64,000 nt of DNA from Macrolepiota albuminosa (Eukaryota > Basidiomycota > Agaricomycetes > Agaricales > Agaricaceae). Position numbers and translations under genes: made by a program. The stretch covers positions 1,301,826 through 1,365,825 of the forward strand of contig JAMWFC010000116.1 of the NCBI GenBank assembly GCA_027475525.1. The letters are read 5' to 3'. Of this stretch, positions 23,901-36,108 are shown piece after piece. Within the stretch, counting starts at the first letter, position 1. Each line of letters opens with the position of its first letter. The notes below the pieces were generated by a model that saw only the letters and a program-made list of their open reading frames with translations, ran no database searches and was not told the DNA's origin.

Positions 23901-24633
23901 CTGAACACTGCCGGCGTGAGACCCCTTGCTGGAACCCTCGGCAACGGACTCCTTCTTCTGCTCCTTGGTGAGTTCTGCCCTTGCCACTGCCAAGGAGTGC
24001 GCGGCAGCAGCAGTGGCAGCCTCCTCCTGTTCCTGCTCGATTTGCAATCAAGCAAGGGGCTCCAGTACCTCTTGCTTACTACGGGGGGATAGTTCAGTCC
24101 ATAGCTAGAGAAGGAAAGGTCAGAAGCTACTTACTCGGTTGCCGATGCGCTTACGGTCATTGGCAATGCGCCAGAAAGAATGTCCTCCAGCTCATCTTCG
24201 ATGGTGGGGACAGGGGGAGGCGCCTAAGAAGCAATCAGCTAAGCAACACGGCAGGCAGCAAAGACAACTTATGAAGCGGGAGAAAGGCGCTAACCACTGC
24301 CTAAGAAGCAATCAGCTAAGCAACACGGCAGGCAGCAAAGACAACTTATGAAGCGGGAGAAAGGCGCTAACCACTTGGCGCCATGATTATCAACATACCG
24401 GGCACGACACCACTCCCGCACCTCGATTTGCAATCCCAGCCAATGCCAAGGACCCGCACCTCATACCATCGCTCCAGTAGTTTCATCACACCAACCACAA
24501 GGTTTTGGGACACCTCGGCGCCAACGCCTTCGATATGACGGATAAAGCGGTTGGCCTTGGCGATGTATGCGTAGGCAGCTTCTTGAGCAGCCTGAGAAGG
24601 CACGGGAGGCGGAGTTGGAATACGGAAGGACAT
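20937..24633 (-). pseudogene. Antisense multi-exon gene in element A with a GAL4-like zinc cluster
   Basis: Between pol and the 3' LTR, on the strand opposite to pol, exon-like frames line up from an ATG at 24,633 to a stop at 20,937. A helical N-terminal segment (ANRFIRHIEGVGAEV) comes first, then Glu/Ala-rich and Ser/Lys-rich segments. Next is an exon broken by a solo LTR, whose removal joins the two parts in frame. A clean 50-bp intron (22,241-22,290, GTAAGT...TAG) leads directly into CDKCWADNDPKSC, then CYRC and a sixth Cys: C-x2-C-x8-C-x8-C-x2-C-x6-C. This resembles fungal Zn2Cys6 clusters, though the second spacing is longer than usual. A basic region, an acidic region and a helical C-terminus follow. 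One in-frame TGA and a frameshift near 21,660 show decay. Exact N-terminal exon borders are uncertain. A DNA-binding or regulatory role is an inference from the cluster only. Confidence 0.6.
22414..23574 (-). repeat. Solo LTR of family A inserted in the antisense gene
   Basis: A complete family-A LTR in minus orientation, flanked by a perfect 4-bp duplication GCGG (22,410-22,413 and 23,575-23,578). It carries three 77-bp duplications. No internal element sequence adjoins it, so it is a solo LTR left by recombination. It differs at scattered bases from the LTRs of the host element, showing it came from another insertion. Confidence 0.92.
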
Positions 24634-24878
24634 ATTTTTATTATTGAGCACCAGGTAAAGATGGGGAGAAGAAACTAAGTCCAAACTCATGCGCCAGGAC
24701 TATAAACAAAATCTCAAGAACACACGGACCACTTGTCACAAAAGCGGTAACAATAGCCTTATTTGGTGACTGAGGACAGTCAATTTTTCAGTTGGGGGGC
24801 ACGGACCACTTGTCACAAAAGCGGTAACAATAGCCTTATTTGGTGACTGAGGACAGTCAATTTTTCAGTTGGGGGAGA

Positions 24879-25965
24879 TGATAGGACCCCATACAGGATC
24901 AGCGCATCAACGGCAGGCTACGGCAACACGGCACAGGTCTGGGATACCTTGCGCGCTAACTAACCAATTTTGGCAATATTTGATGGCCTGCATGGCAAGA
25001 AGCAGATCTGATCAATGATAGCGCCGATGGCAGACAGAATGACAACTGACAGATGGCATCAGTCACTAACGACAGCGCTTAGCAAGAAGCCTGATGATCT
25101 ATCAAAACAGACAGAATGACAACTGACAGATGGCATCAGTCACTAACGACAGCGCTTAGCAAGAAGCCTGATGATCTATCAAAAACTGACAGACAGCTTG
25201 GCGTTTGACCTTGGCGTCTGACACCACTTAGCGCCTCAATTTGGCGCCTGACATCGCTAAGCATTTTAGACAGACAGAAGGGTGATGGATTGATAGTTTA
25301 GCTTTGCGATCTGTCGCCTGGCGTCACTAAGGTTCTTGAATGGACGGTAGGGATCTGAAACCGTTGGAGCTACCCCTATGAAATTTTCTAGTTTACTGCA
25401 CTTTGGCAATGGTTGGTCACTAGCGACGGATCTGAAACCGTTGGAGCTACCCCTATGAAATTTTCTAGTTTACTGCACTTTGGCAATGGTTGGTCACTAG
25501 CGACGGTGAACTCCTTGTAGTATATAAAGTACTTACTAACTTGTACATACAGCATAGAACAATAGACCAGAGTTTCTTGCTCCCCTTACTTCAGTCTCCC
25601 TTATGCCCGAGATTTCATTCACGGTCAGCAATGTCGCGCTCGTCGTCAGTTGCAGACTATCGCTAGCCTTTGACCTATTTGTGCCTTGCAGCTACGGCAG
25701 GCATTTACGACGCTTAGACTTCGCTAAGCTTACTGTGCTCTTGCCACTCACGTTGCCATGTTCACTTACCGCACCCTTCATAGGCGCTTTACCTTAGTGC
25801 GTTACGCTTGCCGACCCCACTTACCGACTTTTCCTCATTTTCATAGGTGCGTTCTCTGGGACCTGCCTGGGACTCCTCATATCACTTATAGCGCGCCCAA
25901 CGCAAGCAATTGGTATGGTAACACTATTGTTATATTTGTTGCTGACCAAACTTTGGGCGTCATCA
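24879..25965 (+). repeat. 3' LTR of element A
   Basis: It starts TGATAGG after the purine tract and ends GTCATCA. It has 77-bp duplications near 25,043 and 25,348 at positions different from those in the 5' LTR. Its TATA box is at 25,521-25,529. It differs from the 5' LTR at scattered sites, so element A is older than element B. Confidence 0.9.
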
Positions 25966-26058
25966 CCGGAGTTCCAGACACCTGAGTGTCCATAGATCAA
26001 GTCTGCCTCGTAAGGGCATTGCTTTCCCAGAAAGCCCCTGACTCAGCGGAACCTGACA
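25966..26058 (+). repeat. LTR family C, right part (continuation of 1-437)
   Basis: These 93 bases match 41,645-41,738, the 3' end of the complete LTR C, and end AACCTGACA. Together with 1-437 they show that element A landed inside an older LTR C. Confidence 0.85.
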
Positions 26059-26353
26059 ATATGAAGGCATTTGGATTTGGCAACTCTTGCACTCTCTTCA
26101 TCTTCCCATCTCAACCCCATTCCTGCTTCTGTGTGACAACAAAAGTGCAATCAACATCTCAACCTCTGAGGCCACTTCTTCCTGCTCAAAACATATTGAC
26201 ATTTGTTATCACTTTATTTGGGAACACATTCAGACTGGTTCTTTTGAACTGATTTGGACTTCCATGGACACCATGGTGGCTAACATTATGACAAAGGCTT
26301 TGCCTCACATTCTTTATCACCAATTTATATCTGAACTAGGACTGGTTCATTGA
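26059..26353 (+). pseudogene. Ty1/copia RNase H C-terminal fragment
   Basis: A frame from about 26,087 reads LLCDNKSAINIS, then SKHIDICYHFIWEH and ANIMTKALPHILYHQF, the hallmark order of the copia RNase H end (CDN-x-SA, KHID-x-YH, TKALP). It is truncated on the left by LTR C and ends at a stop at 26,351-26,353. The remaining AT-rich sequence to about 26,545 is probably its 3' untranslated region or LTR. Confidence 0.82.
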
Positions 26354-26544
26354 GAATTTTTCCTTTTTGTACATGTTCCTTCTCTACTCATTTGCAAATG
26401 GGGTTGTATTAGACTTTAGGGTCTGCTTTCTTATGAGAATCATGTGTACTATACTATTTAAATCAAAGTCAGACTCATTCATGCCTCAGTTGCTTCTTCA
26501 TCTCTCGACATGCATACTGAGGCTAATTTTCACTTATTGTGTTT

Positions 26545-27883
26545 TAGGTCTTACACCATACAAGGAAAGCTGGTATCTCTCTGGAACTGCTTATCATGAT
26601 ACATAAGCAGATTGCTTTGTGAACCTTAACAGAGATACTGTCAGGTTCCGCTGAGTCGGGGGCCTTCCGGGAAAGCGATCGCCCTTACAATGTGGACTTG
26701 ACCTATGGATACTTGGGTGTCTGGAACTCCGGGGCTAGGACTCCGGGGTTCAAGACGTGGACAGGGGAATCCCGGGAAAGGGAATTTGGTCCGGGGGTTT
26801 TGGGTGGTAAGTAGCTGGGGAGTTCGGGTGGGGGTCGAGTCGTGAACCGGAGGTTCTAAGACGAGACCAAGTTAGCAAATTAAAGTCACGAAGTGCATAC
26901 CAATCTTAGAGTACACGAGTATTCAAGCGTGCCAGTCAAAAGCGTGCCAGTCAATGTGTACCAGTCAAGCAGGGGGCACGCAACAATCCAAGTAAAGCAA
27001 TGTAATATCAAGACTAGCGAATACAACAGGGAACTACGCTATAAGTACTACGGGACCGGGTCTCCCAAGTAAAGCAATGTAATATCAAGACTAGCGAATA
27101 CAACAGGGAACTACGCTATAAGTACTACGAGACCGGGTCTCGGGTTCCAGGATGTCTGGGATGGGTCCCGGGGGTCATTGAGTAGCGGCAGGGGCTGCAT
27201 ACCGGGATCGCGCATGTGGGGTGCGCGATCAATTGGCGCGGGTGGAGCTGATGCGTGATGCGTGATGGCCGGGAACGAGTCGCGTGATCCGATCGTTGAT
27301 CGGGGCTGGAGGTGGCTGATGGCGGTCCTTGATGTGTGTGATGGCGGTGTCGGCGGTCATGATGGCGGGGCGTGTCCTGTGGGGTCAGAGGGAGGGTCCC
27401 GGATGGTGTCCTGGGGGTGTCCCGGGTGGGCCCGGAGGAGAGGGGTCGTGACAGATACAGCTTTTTACACAGCCTGGACCCCCAAAGCCATATAGAAACA
27501 ACCACAACCAAGGATACATTTGGGGATAAACAGCTGTGTCCTTCATCCAATTAACTGGACAGGATGAATGTCCAACTAACAGTGCTTTGCCATTAAAGTG
27601 CCAGTGCTTCAAAGCAATGCCTTTAAGCTCATCTTTTGTTTTTGCTGAGAGGCCCTTGCCTATCAGTCTATGCATGACAAAAGGACAATCACTGGCTGAT
27701 ACCATTGTCCCTGTCAACTTTGTAAACGGCAGGGTTGACTATCCTGTTTTCCTCCAGAGACTCTTTGTAAACAACCTTTACAGGTGGTGTATCATCTGGA
27801 TAGTCATCAAGATTGCTATCACATATTTCAATATACATATAAGAAGAGTGATTAAGCTTGAGCCATTCCAATGCCTGCTTCAC
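26545..27883 (-). pseudogene. Helitron-type helicase N-terminal fragment, split by solo LTR C
   Basis: On the minus strand 27,883-27,459 reads ALEWLKLNHSSYMYI, then VKVVYKESLEENRIVN and, after a frameshift, AVYPQMYPWLWLFLYGFGG. These match the N-terminal region that precedes the Rep/PIF1-like helicase in fungal Helitrons (paired NH-x-xY and YP-x-x-xP-x-x-x-x-GxGG features). Left of the LTR the same strand continues with YHDKQFQRDTSFP, a segment that normally follows shortly after GxGG. So LTR C entered this ORF. Several shifts show it is dead. No Helitron termini are visible. Confidence 0.6.
26639..27453 (-). repeat. Solo LTR of family C with perfect 5-bp target duplication
   Basis: It begins TGTCAGG and ends GTGACA, with terminal inverted TGTCA/TGACA. 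GATAC flanks both ends (26,634-26,638 and 27,454-27,458). It is GC-rich in its right half. A 77-bp duplication at 26,989/27,066 is included in the length. No internal domain adjoins it. Confidence 0.92.
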
Positions 27884-28816
27884 AGCGTTTCACGGAGACG
27901 CTACAACAATATATTTACTCAATGTTATTCTCGACTCGTTGACTTCAGACTTAATATGATTTATTTCCGTTAAAGTCCACTCGCGCTCTATATTATGCTT
28001 CGTCGACTGCTCAACAGATGTACCAAATGATCGTGTCTGAGTCAGTACGTACTATATGGAAGCAAAGATATGAATGGTAGATTCGAGATGCAGACCCAGG
28101 AAAAATGTTTACAGAAGCAGCAACCGAGAATACCTGGAAAAAGTCAATCTCAAAGAGAGTGAAATTAGGCTCTTTAGCCTCCGACGATACGTGTCACAGG
28201 AAGACAGCGCTAGATGGAAAACTAGTTGCAGAAACCTGACTAAATATCTTACCAGAAGGTACTACAAAACCATATAGGGTGGAAATCAGCGAATAGGGTT
28301 TTAGTGGGTATTGGCATAAAACGACCCCCAGGTAAAAACAGATAACGAAACGATAAACAGCCAGAGACCACACCTCGTGCGTAAACGGCATTTCCCTACG
28401 GTGGGCTGAGAATATACAATAACGAAAAAAAAAAGATATATAGAGGGAAAAAAGACAAAGCAATACTCCTTTTTTAGCAGCCAGAAGCTAATGCTATATA
28501 GATATGCCAAAAAAAAGAAAGAAAAAGAATACCATAATGAAACTTGTAAGTTTTCACGACTAAAACGGAGCAAGAGCTACCTACCACTTGACTTGGTTGT
28601 TATCTGCCGCTCCCTGCCACTAAGTGGTTCAAGGAAATTCTAGCGTCTTTAGTCAAAGTGAGCTGAGCGATTATCAAGGCCCGAACCCATGTCACGACCA
28701 CATATAAAGTGTAAACATCAAAAGATCTATAACACCCATCGTCAAAATAGTTGACTCATATATGCCTCGGTTAGGTGAGCGCAGCGAATTAATAATACAA
28801 ATAAGAAGTCCACGAC
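27884..28816. other. Intergenic, nothing recognised
   Basis: About 930 bp without a convincing gene. Short ORFs (for example 28,074-28,277) show no recognisable motif. The segment downstream of the DGAT2 gene probably includes its 3' untranslated region and terminator. Confidence 0.5.
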
Positions 28817-30661
28817 TTAGTCTATAATATTAAGCTCACGCAACCGAGCCTTGGCAAACTCGTCTTTGTAAGTGTTCCATATTCTATAAGAGAAGTATGT
28901 AAATTGGCGCCGAATCAAGTAAGAACGAAAACAAACCGTGTGAGTTCTTCAATGTACATCTGCTGCACTCGGTGAACTTCGTCAATGGTAGGCTTTTCAC
29001 ACTTTTTAACGTGGATAGGCCTGCCAACTAGTGGAGAAGGCGAGAGAATGACATTGATCAAGGACGAGAGGATCGTTAAGGGATTACTTACTGACCGCCA
29101 CTATTCGTCGACGGTAGGGCATGAGCCCTAGGTTATCTATGATTGAAAACGGTCAGATCACTGAAGCCTTGGGAGCCATTACTCACAATTAAGTAATCCA
29201 CGACCGTGGAATAAGGGTAGGGTAAAACCAAAAATGGACTGAAATTTTCGTTGGAGCGCATATACAGTTGTGCCTTTCTCGTTTGGCATTTGCTCGTATA
29301 TCTAAGTAGAGCAGGTTTGAAGATTAATACTTCTAGAGAGATGAAATATTGATACTAACGTCGTTTTCCCCGAAAGAGAAAACCGGAACGAGGTCGGCTC
29401 TAGAATTCCACAACAGAAAAATAAGGGATGCATGAAGATGACATGACTGGCAGAAAACCGACCCATGCTGGATAGCCACTTTAATAAATCCCAGTCTGCA
29501 TGCAATGTCGGCTTAAATGACACATCGCGAATAGCGGGACTGCTCACCGTCGTCGTAGCGTCAAGTCGGCGGTCCCAGGGCGTGCGTTTAGACTTTCCGC
29601 TGCACCTCCAACGACTATCGTGATGGCGGATCCAGGCCCCGCCTTGAGGATATTTGAACAAGATTCCTTGCTGACACTACAGACTCCTAGAGCCAAGAGA
29701 ATATCCCGATAGAAAGGCATATTGAAATTGGTTGTAAGAGTAAGAAGATGCGGCTTGATGCCAGGAAACGCCTTGGAGAAACCTGTGGCTATTGGTGATT
29801 TCAGTGAATCAGGTTGATTTGAGGTCGGACAATATTTAACCTTCTGTTGCAAATGTCGCGAGAGCGCCCCTGGAAACCTTTGTTTGAGTCCTGCGATTGC
29901 AAGCATGAAGGAAATGGCTTACATTCCAATGATTCCTTGTGATCTCGGTGAGTGTACGAGTACAAGCTAACACATGTTGAAAAGACGCACCGTGCGGATG
30001 ATAACCAAAAACATACGGCCGGTCTGCAGGCAGGTCGGCCTCCTACGCACAATTAACCATAGCTCGTAATCTCAAACAGTACGATTTATCACCTTCAGGA
30101 AACTAAAATTGGCATTTAGCATTGATAGCTATGTTTTCTGGAAGCACGAGGTGAGACTTACGACGCAGGGTAGTAATCCGCAAAGTATTTCCAATATCGC
30201 AGAGAACGGAACCAAGGGCTCATCCGACCTCCATGTTCGGGACTGTTATCGAAAAAGCGCACCCAAATCAAATAGATTCCGAGTAAAGGCCAAAGGGGAG
30301 GCATGGAGCTGTACCCGATGTTTATTAGTAGGAAGTTTGGAAGAAAAGTAGTTAAGCTCCTACCAGAGGAGGAGAAACGCTACAGTCGTTATCACAATCA
30401 TAACAGACCATCCTGCTACTGCCAACATCTGTAACCTCCGCTTCATGGGTATCTGTGCCGGCACAAAACTGAGAGAAACGTTCATTCGGACGCGAAAGAT
30501 ATGCAGTATTCACGGTCCAAGACATACTTGACATTTGCCTGGAGAGCCGCGACTGGGTTCATTGGCGTGACGCTGAGCTTGGACAGGTGTTCCATGAGAG
30601 ATGAATTTGAGAGCGTCCTTGAGGCCGAAGTGAATGTTCCCGCTGGTTTGAGCTCAGACAT
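28817..30661 (-). CDS. DGAT2: Diacylglycerol O-acyltransferase, DGAT2 family
   Basis: Catalyses the last step of triacylglycerol synthesis, acyl-CoA plus diacylglycerol, at the ER and lipid droplets. Fourteen exons read by eye: 30,661-30,528; 30,468-30,364; 30,308-30,162; 30,102-30,093; 30,042-29,991; 29,935-29,923; 29,890-29,841; 29,782-29,548; 29,495-29,463; 29,399-29,360; 29,301-29,187; 29,136-29,092; 29,027-28,937; 28,883-28,817. They total 1,137 nt (378 residues), in frame throughout with GT-AG borders. Motifs in order are a hydrophobic N-terminal segment, PEHGGRMSPWFR, the catalytic YVFGYHPHG, ATFATE, VVGGAAESLNARPG, LGFIKVAIQHGADLVPVFSF, PLFHGRG, LMPYRRRIV and a C-terminal IEELTRIWNTYKDEF. 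Exons 4 (10 nt) and 6 (13 nt) are microexons flanking the HPHG exon. The start at 30,661 is the first ATG in frame. It lies 256 bp downstream of the CDC48 stop on the same strand. Confidence 0.9.
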
Positions 30662-30917
30662 CTCAAGCAATGTGAACAAGCCAGAGATATCGAGCAGTGG
30701 CAAAGAGGGCAGAGTTTAATCACGTTCAAGGATCGAAGGAGAGCCGTGCCAAACAAATTAACTCCATTCAATTTAATGCGCGCTTCGCCACGCGTATGTA
30801 TGCACTCTTATCCACACAACGGTCTAAGCATCCTAATTGTGTCTATTCAACATATTACAGAACTACACTTCATTAAGAAACGGGAGAAAAAGTATAGAAG
30901 ATCTGTTTTAGTCATAC

Positions 30918-33893
<2,976 letters not shown>

Positions 33894-34144
33894 TATAAGT
33901 GTAGGGAATGTATTGAAGAATGAAAAATTGAGCTAGGCACGGATTTATAGATGAGATGAAAGAGGACGCGCGTTCAAAGACTGGTACGACAAATAGGACC
34001 AATCACACGTGGTCCGTTCCAGGGCAACGCGTCCCTTCTCTTTCCTTCTTCTACTTTCCAGATCTTTCAGGGGTTATTGTATTTTCGACATTTCCTCAGT
34101 TATCAACAACAAAATAGTACAATACATGTAGGTGCAATGAGATC

Positions 34145-35055
34145 TTACATCTCTTCGTCGTCAAGCTCCAAATCTTCTGGAGGGTAATCGCCCACTTTAA
34201 GTTTGTCGGGCCGCACAAACACCCCGTAATTTGGTCGACACGAGAAATAGCGTTCACCTTGCACACTAGAACAGGGTCAGCCAATAAGACACAGATGAAC
34301 TGGAAAATGCGCGTACGAGCCGTCATTTTTCCCTATTGGTTCATCGTACTCAATCCCTACCCACACACCTTTACTGAACTTGGTTAGTCCAGCAAATTGT
34401 ACAACACCGCGTTTTTTGAACCCAGGTTCTGTTGACTCGACTTCACATCGTGCGCCGATGACGATATCTGCGGGTATCTCATCATCAACCACACTTTCTT
34501 CTGGTTTTGATGCAAATCGACCCATCTGATGTCGTTGCTTGTATGCAAGGACAGTGTCTTGAAGAAGGATTTAGATATGTTTCTGTTGGAAATGCAAGTC
34601 TAGTTACCCTGTCGCTTAGCGTATTCTTCTTGAGTTAACTCAAATTTATCAACTTGAGATACATCTGTCATTTGACCTGTAAAAGATACCGATGGATTTG
34701 TATCTTCTACCTGAAAAGCATGAGTTAGATTGTCGCAAAAGGCTGGTAAGTGGACTTACTCTCAGTACTTGATAGTCTCTGACACCATAAAATCCAAGTT
34801 GTTTATCGTTATCAGAGAGGGTTGCAAGTGCTTCCGAATCGCTCTCGGAGGTGTATAGAGAAATAACTTGATTTGTAGCTGGTATGCCTGTGATCAGCTC
34901 CAGCCTGTCCTATCGACAATATCTGTGAGCCGTCCAGGTTCCTCCCTTGGTCAATGGGGAACCACCTTCAGCTTCTCAATAGTAACATGAAGTTCCAAGC
35001 GACGTTCCGAGCGCGTGTCCGGGGATATAACAAAAAGACGTACGACGCCTGACAT
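34145..35055 (-). CDS. TBCB: Tubulin-folding cofactor B (CAP-Gly protein, Alf1/TBCB)
   Basis: Captures alpha-tubulin released from the chaperonin and, with cofactor E, takes part in tubulin heterodimer assembly and disassembly in the cytosol. Five exons: 35,055-34,966; 34,909-34,760; 34,710-34,608; 34,557-34,317; 34,265-34,145, totalling 705 nt (234 residues), the usual family size. The N-terminal half is a ubiquitin-like domain ([37 protein letters not shown]). A linker with a short coiled segment follows. The CAP-Gly domain occupies about residues 150-220 with [18 protein letters not shown] and [20 protein letters not shown], including the GKNDG signature. The acidic C-terminus ends DDEEM. 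The ATG at 35,055 starts the conserved domain at once. The gene lies 251 bp upstream of CDC48 in the same orientation. Confidence 0.95.
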
Positions 35056-35339
35056 TTTTGTACGAAATTTTCCAAGACGGAGGATGATCTGCCACAACAG
35101 CACAAACCGTGAGATTAATATTATGGAATCGAGAGAACTCTTACCTTATTTAGATTTTCCTACATTTTACACACATTCTGCTTTACATACAGTTGCGGAC
35201 AGTCAAAGACAACAAATCAACATGACCGAATTTTGCAGCACTCCACAACAATGGAAAAACATACGTGTATGAAATCATAGAATGACATCATGAGAGAAAG
35301 CCGAAGTTACACGTCATTTCCGTCGACATTATATCACAA

Positions 35340-35510
35340 TATTGTTTGGTAAATTATCGGTTATGACCCCTTCTTGGACCCATCGATTATCGAGTATCGT
35401 AGGTTAATCAAATTTACCTGCGAACGAAGTCGGTGGACACTAAAAATCCATCGGTTTGAAGGGGTTATCGGTTAGAAGGGTCATCGGTTATAAGAAGTTC
35501 GACTGTAGTA
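35340..35510 (-). repeat. Possible pogo/Fot1-like transposon terminal remnant
   Basis: Read on the minus strand from about 35,510 the sequence begins TACAGTCGAACTTCTTAT and continues with repeated short units of the type CCGATAACCC and CCGATGACCC. This style of terminus is seen in pogo/Fot1-like elements of fungi. The opposite end was not found, so it may be a single decayed terminus. Confidence 0.35.
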
Positions 35511-35634
35511 AAACCTCTCGGTCTACTAAAGTAGACCTCGGAACTTCGGGCCTTTGCGCTGCCCGACGACGTTCAGAATGCATTCTTTCCCTCCTAACGA
35601 TTCATCTTCGATGCCAGTAGGCATTGAAGTCATT

Positions 35635-35748
35635 GATTCTCCACGCATTTCAATGTCCCACTCAGTTTTCTGTCATCATTCTCGGCCGAAAGATTCTCCA
35701 CGGGTTTCAATGTCACACTCAGCTTTCTGTCATCATTCTCCGCCGAAA
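35635..35748. repeat. Two-unit tandem repeat, 57 bp period
   Basis: Two adjacent copies of a 57-bp unit starting GATTCTCCACG differ at several bases. Because the copies have diverged and the period is not 77, this is a genuine minisatellite, unlike the exact 77-bp duplications in the retroelements. Confidence 0.8.
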
Positions 35749-36108
35749 ATATACACCTTTCGGCACCGCATACCTTCTATGAAACAAGAACCCACGAACG
35801 TCCCAAACGGGCCACAACCTACCCCCTCCACGAAGATCTATAAACCAAAATTCGCTGTACTTACAGCATCTTCTAATTCGATTCTCGAGTTCATAAAAAT
35901 ACTTCCCACCCCCAGTCACTAGCCAACCCAGCCTTATTATTTATATTTTGCTAAATTTGCCCCGCAAATTCGCTATTTCGCGGACAAGTTTTTGCAGGAG
36001 CTTCCCAGGGCCTGTTCCACAGGTATCTTTCGATACGAGTATTTCTGTACAGCTGAGATAGTCAGAGTGTGTTCAATTTCCAGATGTGTCTACAGTGTCT
36101 ACAGCCCT

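Larger units (their letters stand above)
438..25965 (+). mobile_element. Ty3/gypsy LTR retrotransposon 'A', nested full-length copy
   Basis: The element runs from a 5' LTR (438-1,605) to a 3' LTR (24,879-25,965), both starting TGATAGGACCCC and ending GTCATCA. A TGG-starting putative primer-binding site follows the 5' LTR (TGGAGCCCACCGC). A purine-rich tract (TTGGGGGAGA) precedes the 3' LTR. Order on the plus strand is gag, zinc knuckle, aspartic protease, reverse transcriptase, RNase H, integrase, which is Ty3/gypsy order. Gag is split at 2,375/14,010 by element B. An extra gene lies on the opposite strand between pol and the 3' LTR. Several in-frame stops show it is not autonomous now. A truncated sister copy (A') lies at 45,956-54,641 on the minus strand and confirms the reading frames. 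Confidence 0.93.
35056..36108. other. Spacer between lipase and TBCB genes
   Basis: About 1.05 kb without a convincing gene. It holds the TBCB promoter at its left, a candidate DNA-transposon end (35,340-35,510) and a two-unit minisatellite (35,635-35,748). The 122-codon frame at 35,554-35,922 runs over the minisatellite and has no recognisable domain. Confidence 0.6.

Noticed and set aside
28074..28277. 67-codon ORF between the Helitron remnant and DGAT2
   Set aside because: No motif and no conserved splice signals; chance ORF in spacer.
35554..35922. 122-codon ORF upstream of TBCB
   Set aside because: Runs across the 57-bp minisatellite, no domain, no splice pattern; treated as spacer.
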